Shown here: in pieces, positions 61,958-64,000 of the stretch
Layout: each line of letters starts with the position of its first letter
How positions within the stretch are numbered: position 1 is the first letter of the stretch
Assembly (NCBI GenBank): GCA_019636335.1
Contig: JAHBXR010000008.1
Coordinates: forward strand, 156,834 to 220,833
Reading direction: 5' to 3'
Length of the DNA: 64,000 nt
DNA from: Pirellulales bacterium
GTDB lineage: Bacteria > Planctomycetota > Planctomycetia > Pirellulales > JAEUIK01
Notes under the pieces: generated by a model
The model's database searches: none
What the model saw: the letters and a program-made list of their open reading frames with translations, nothing else
Told to the model about the DNA's origin: nothing
Made by a program: the position numbers and the translations under genes

Positions 61958-63649
61958 ATGAACGGAAGCTTTGCCCTGCTCGAGATGCTCCATGCCGCGG
62001 GGGTCCGCTATTTGTTCGGCAATCCCGGCACGACGGAATTGCCGCTGATGGATGCGATGCTGCAGGACACGCGGATCAAGTACATCCTGGGTTTGCAGGA
62101 AGTACCCGTGGTCGGCATGGCCGACGGCTACTCGCAGGCCTCGCGCGGAGTAGGGTTCGTCAACCTGCACATCAGTTGTGGGTTGGGGAACGCGATGGGC
62201 ATGATCTACAACGCCTACCGCGCGGGCACGCCGCTGCTGATCACCGCCGGTCAGACCGATCGGCGATTGAGCTTCGAGGAGCCGATCCTCTGGTCCGACA
62301 TGGTGAGCGTGGCGCGCCCCTGGACCAAATGGGCCGTCGAGGTGAATCGCGTGCAAGATCTGCCCTCCGCGCTGCGCCGCGCCGTGCAGACCGCCCTGAC
62401 ACCGCCGACGGGCCCCGTCTTTCTCTCGCTGCCGATGGACATCATGTCCGAGGAAGCGGAGTTGGAACTGACGATGCCGGCGCTGCTTAATACTCGTACG
62501 CGGCCCCCCGTCGAGGCGCTGGCCCGCGCGGCCGACGTGCTGGCCGGGGCGAAGAACCCGGCGATCCTGGTCGGTAGCCGCGTCGTCGAGCGTGACGCCG
62601 TGGCGGAGCTGGTTCGCGTGGCCGAGCGTCTCGGGGCGCCGGTAATCTCCGAGTCGGGCACGACGCACGGCCGGCTCAGCTTCCCGGCCGATCATCCGCT
62701 GTCCGTGCTGGGGCTGCCGCTCTGGTCTCCGGAGGTGAACGCGCGGCTGGCCGAGTACGACGTGCTATTCGTCGCCGGCATGGATCTGCTGCGGCAGTAT
62801 GTCTACCACGAGCCGCCGCGGGCGCTGCCAATCGCGTCGAAGATCGTTCATCTCGACGAAGATCAGTGGCAGATCGGCAAGAACTATCCGGTCGAAGTCG
62901 GGCTGCTGGGGGATACGAAGATGGGACTGGCCGAGCTCGATACGCTGCTCGCCGAGCGGATGAAGCCGGCGGCGGTCGAAGCGGCGAAGAAACGGATTGC
63001 CATGCACGGCGAGGTGCAGCGCAAGACGCAGGAGGCGATACGCGCGAAGGCTGTGGAAGAGCGCGCGATGCGTCCTCTTTCGTCCATAACGATGATGTCG
63101 GCGTTGGCCGGAATTCTTCCGCCCGACGTGGCAGTGATCGAAGAGGCGGTTACGTCGACGAACACGATGTTCGAGCGTTTGGGTGCTTTGAAGAACACGA
63201 CGGGTTACTTCGGCCACCGTGGTTGGGCGCTCGGTTGGGGCTTGGGCTGCGCGATCGGCGTGAAGCTGGCGTGGCCCGAGCGGCCGGTGCTGGCGATCCT
63301 GGGCGAAGGGGCGGCCATGTATGGCATCCAGGGTCTATGGACCGCGGCCCACTACAAGCTGCCGGTGACGTTCGTCATCGCGAACAACGCGCAGTACCAG
63401 ATTCTGAAGATCGGCGCCCAGGGACTCGGCCTGCCGGAAGCAAAGGCTGGAAGGTTCCTGGGCATGGACCTTGTCGAACCGGAGGTCGATTTCATCGGTC
63501 TGGCCCAGTCGCTCGGCGTGCAGGCCGAACGCATCACCGATCCGGATGAACTGGCGGCCAAGGTGAAGGCCGGGCTGTCGGCCGACGGGCCACGTCTGTT
63601 CGACGTGCCGATTCAGCGTGGGACGCCGGCGCGGTTGAATTATGGGTAG
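61958..63649 (+). CDS. ThDP-dependent enzyme (benzoylformate decarboxylase-like)
   Basis: A 563-residue thiamine-diphosphate enzyme of the decarboxylase/acetolactate synthase superfamily. The PYR domain begins with LLEMLHAAGVRYLFGNPG and has the activating Glu48 in LGLQEVPVVGMADGY. The central domain contains NPAILVGSRVV. The PP domain has GEGAAMYGIQGLWTAAHY...VIANNAQY, the Gly-Asp/Glu-Gly to Asn-Asn motif that binds the cofactor magnesium, with Glu in place of the common Asp. The overall pattern is closest to benzoylformate decarboxylase (MdlC). It would decarboxylate a 2-oxo acid, but the true substrate is open, as no mandelate-pathway genes are adjacent. Confidence 0.85.
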   Translation: MNGSFALLEMLHAAGVRYLFGNPGTTELPLMDAMLQDTRIKYILGLQEVPVVGMADGYSQASRGVGFVNLHISCGLGNAMGMIYNAYRAGTPLLITAGQTDRRLSFEEPILWSDMVSVARPWTKWAVEVNRVQDLPSALRRAVQTALTPPTGPVFLSLPMDIMSEEAELELTMPALLNTRTRPPVEALARAADVLAGAKNPAILVGSRVVERDAVAELVRVAERLGAPVISESGTTHGRLSFPADHPLSVLGLPLWSPEVNARLAEYDVLFVAGMDLLRQYVYHEPPRALPIASKIVHLDEDQWQIGKNYPVEVGLLGDTKMGLAELDTLLAERMKPAAVEAAKKRIAMHGEVQRKTQEAIRAKAVEERAMRPLSSITMMSALAGILPPDVAVIEEAVTSTNTMFERLGALKNTTGYFGHRGWALGWGLGCAIGVKLAWPERPVLAILGEGAAMYGIQGLWTAAHYKLPVTFVIANNAQYQILKIGAQGLGLPEAKAGRFLGMDLVEPEVDFIGLAQSLGVQAERITDPDELAAKVKAGLSADGPRLFDVPIQRGTPARLNYG

Positions 63650-63718
63650 ACCAACCGGTCTTGACCAGCCCACCCTGCTTTTGGATTATGCCCATCCCTG
63701 TTGCCAAGGAGGGCATGA

Positions 63719-64000
63719 ATGAGCGCGCCGGAACAGATTGCAAGCTGGATGTCCACCCACACTCATGTGGACAAGTTCTATCGCCAGAAGTATCGATATC
63801 ATCCGCGTAGCGACGCTCACTCCAATGCGCTTTGCGCATACCTCGTTGAAGATTTGCTAGCTGCATGTGATGTGCTTCGTGAGCAAGCGCTGACCGATAA
63901 GATCGTCTATGGCATCAACGCACGACACACTTTCCCAAACGGTAAAACCAAGACTCTGGACTTGGCAATTGGTACCGTGCGAGAAATCAAGCCCCCGACA
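63719..64000 (+). CDS. 5' part of a lower-GC gene, possible PD-(D/E)xK nuclease (cut by window end)
   Basis: The first 94 codons of an open frame that runs off the window. AAGGAGG lies six bases before the ATG at 63719; an ATG four bases upstream is in another frame. The visible protein begins MSAPEQIASWMSTHTHVDKF and is predicted helical up to about residue 55. It then shows GINARHTFPNGKTKTLDLAIG followed by VREIK. The order Asp in LDLAIG and Glu-x-Lys in REIK fits the core of PD-(D/E)xK endonucleases, for example restriction enzymes. Base composition is visibly lower in GC than in the ThDP gene before it, which suggests horizontal transfer. The call is tentative because the gene is incomplete. 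Confidence 0.6.
   Translation, partial: MSAPEQIASWMSTHTHVDKFYRQKYRYHPRSDAHSNALCAYLVEDLLAACDVLREQALTDKIVYGINARHTFPNGKTKTLDLAIGTVREIKPPT

Overview
The window looks like a chromosomal segment of a high-GC planctomycete, probably a relative of the Pirellulales. This rests on three things: a planctomycete/verrucomicrobial type small basic protein, the mix of sulfatase, WD40, FHA and Ser/Thr kinase genes with long Cys-rich or Pro/Ala-rich secreted proteins, and several dispersed palindromic repeats. I recall the repeat core CCCGAAGCGTCAGCGAGG as frequent in this phylum. No rRNA gene, tRNA gene, CRISPR array or complete insertion sequence was recognised by eye. The taxonomic call is inference.

Layout. 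0-20 kb: a SelA-like PLP enzyme cut by the window edge, a secreted WD40 protein, a penicillin-acylase type Ntn hydrolase, a DUF4105 lipoprotein, a BioF/KBL-type synthase facing a GNAT enzyme, an FHA protein, the small basic protein, an enoyl-CoA hydratase, a CoxG-like protein, an acyl-CoA dehydrogenase, a histone-deacetylase-family enzyme followed by two Cys-rich secreted proteins, and two secreted helical-repeat proteins. 20.7-26.9 kb (minus strand): an ECF-type transporter operon with four overlapping genes: a beta-propeller, an unusual lipoprotein-like domain fused to a putative S component, a fused double ATPase and EcfT. 27.6-35.0 kb (plus strand): a compact fatty-acid beta-oxidation module (fadJ, fadA, acyl-CoA dehydrogenase, etfB, etfA). 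35.1-36.0 kb: a lower-GC two-gene insert (hypothetical protein plus dCTP deaminase). 36-38.2 kb: a sulfatase and a Cys-rich secreted protein.

38.8-47.0 kb is the most unusual part. A four-gene run encodes a long coiled-coil protein, a membrane-anchored formylglycine-generating-enzyme fold that lacks the catalytic cysteines, a zinc-ribbon GTPase of the DO-GTPase2 kind, and a GAP1-N2-like GTPase-associated protein. An alpha/beta hydrolase follows, then a coupled pair of an OLD/AbiEii-like AAA ATPase and a 157-residue partner that may be a nuclease. I read this as a candidate GTPase-centred conflict or signalling system beside a candidate defence pair.

47-52.3 kb: a secreted protein, an AlaC-type aminotransferase, carA without carB, and a membrane protein. 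52.5-60.5 kb: an ASCH protein, then a minus-strand signalling cluster (membrane coiled-coil protein, FHA protein, Ser/Thr kinase with membrane domain, membrane protein, ECF sigma factor, zinc anti-sigma-like protein). 60.8-64 kb: an EamA exporter facing a benzoylformate-decarboxylase-like ThDP enzyme, and the start of a lower-GC gene whose visible motifs suggest a PD-(D/E)xK nuclease.
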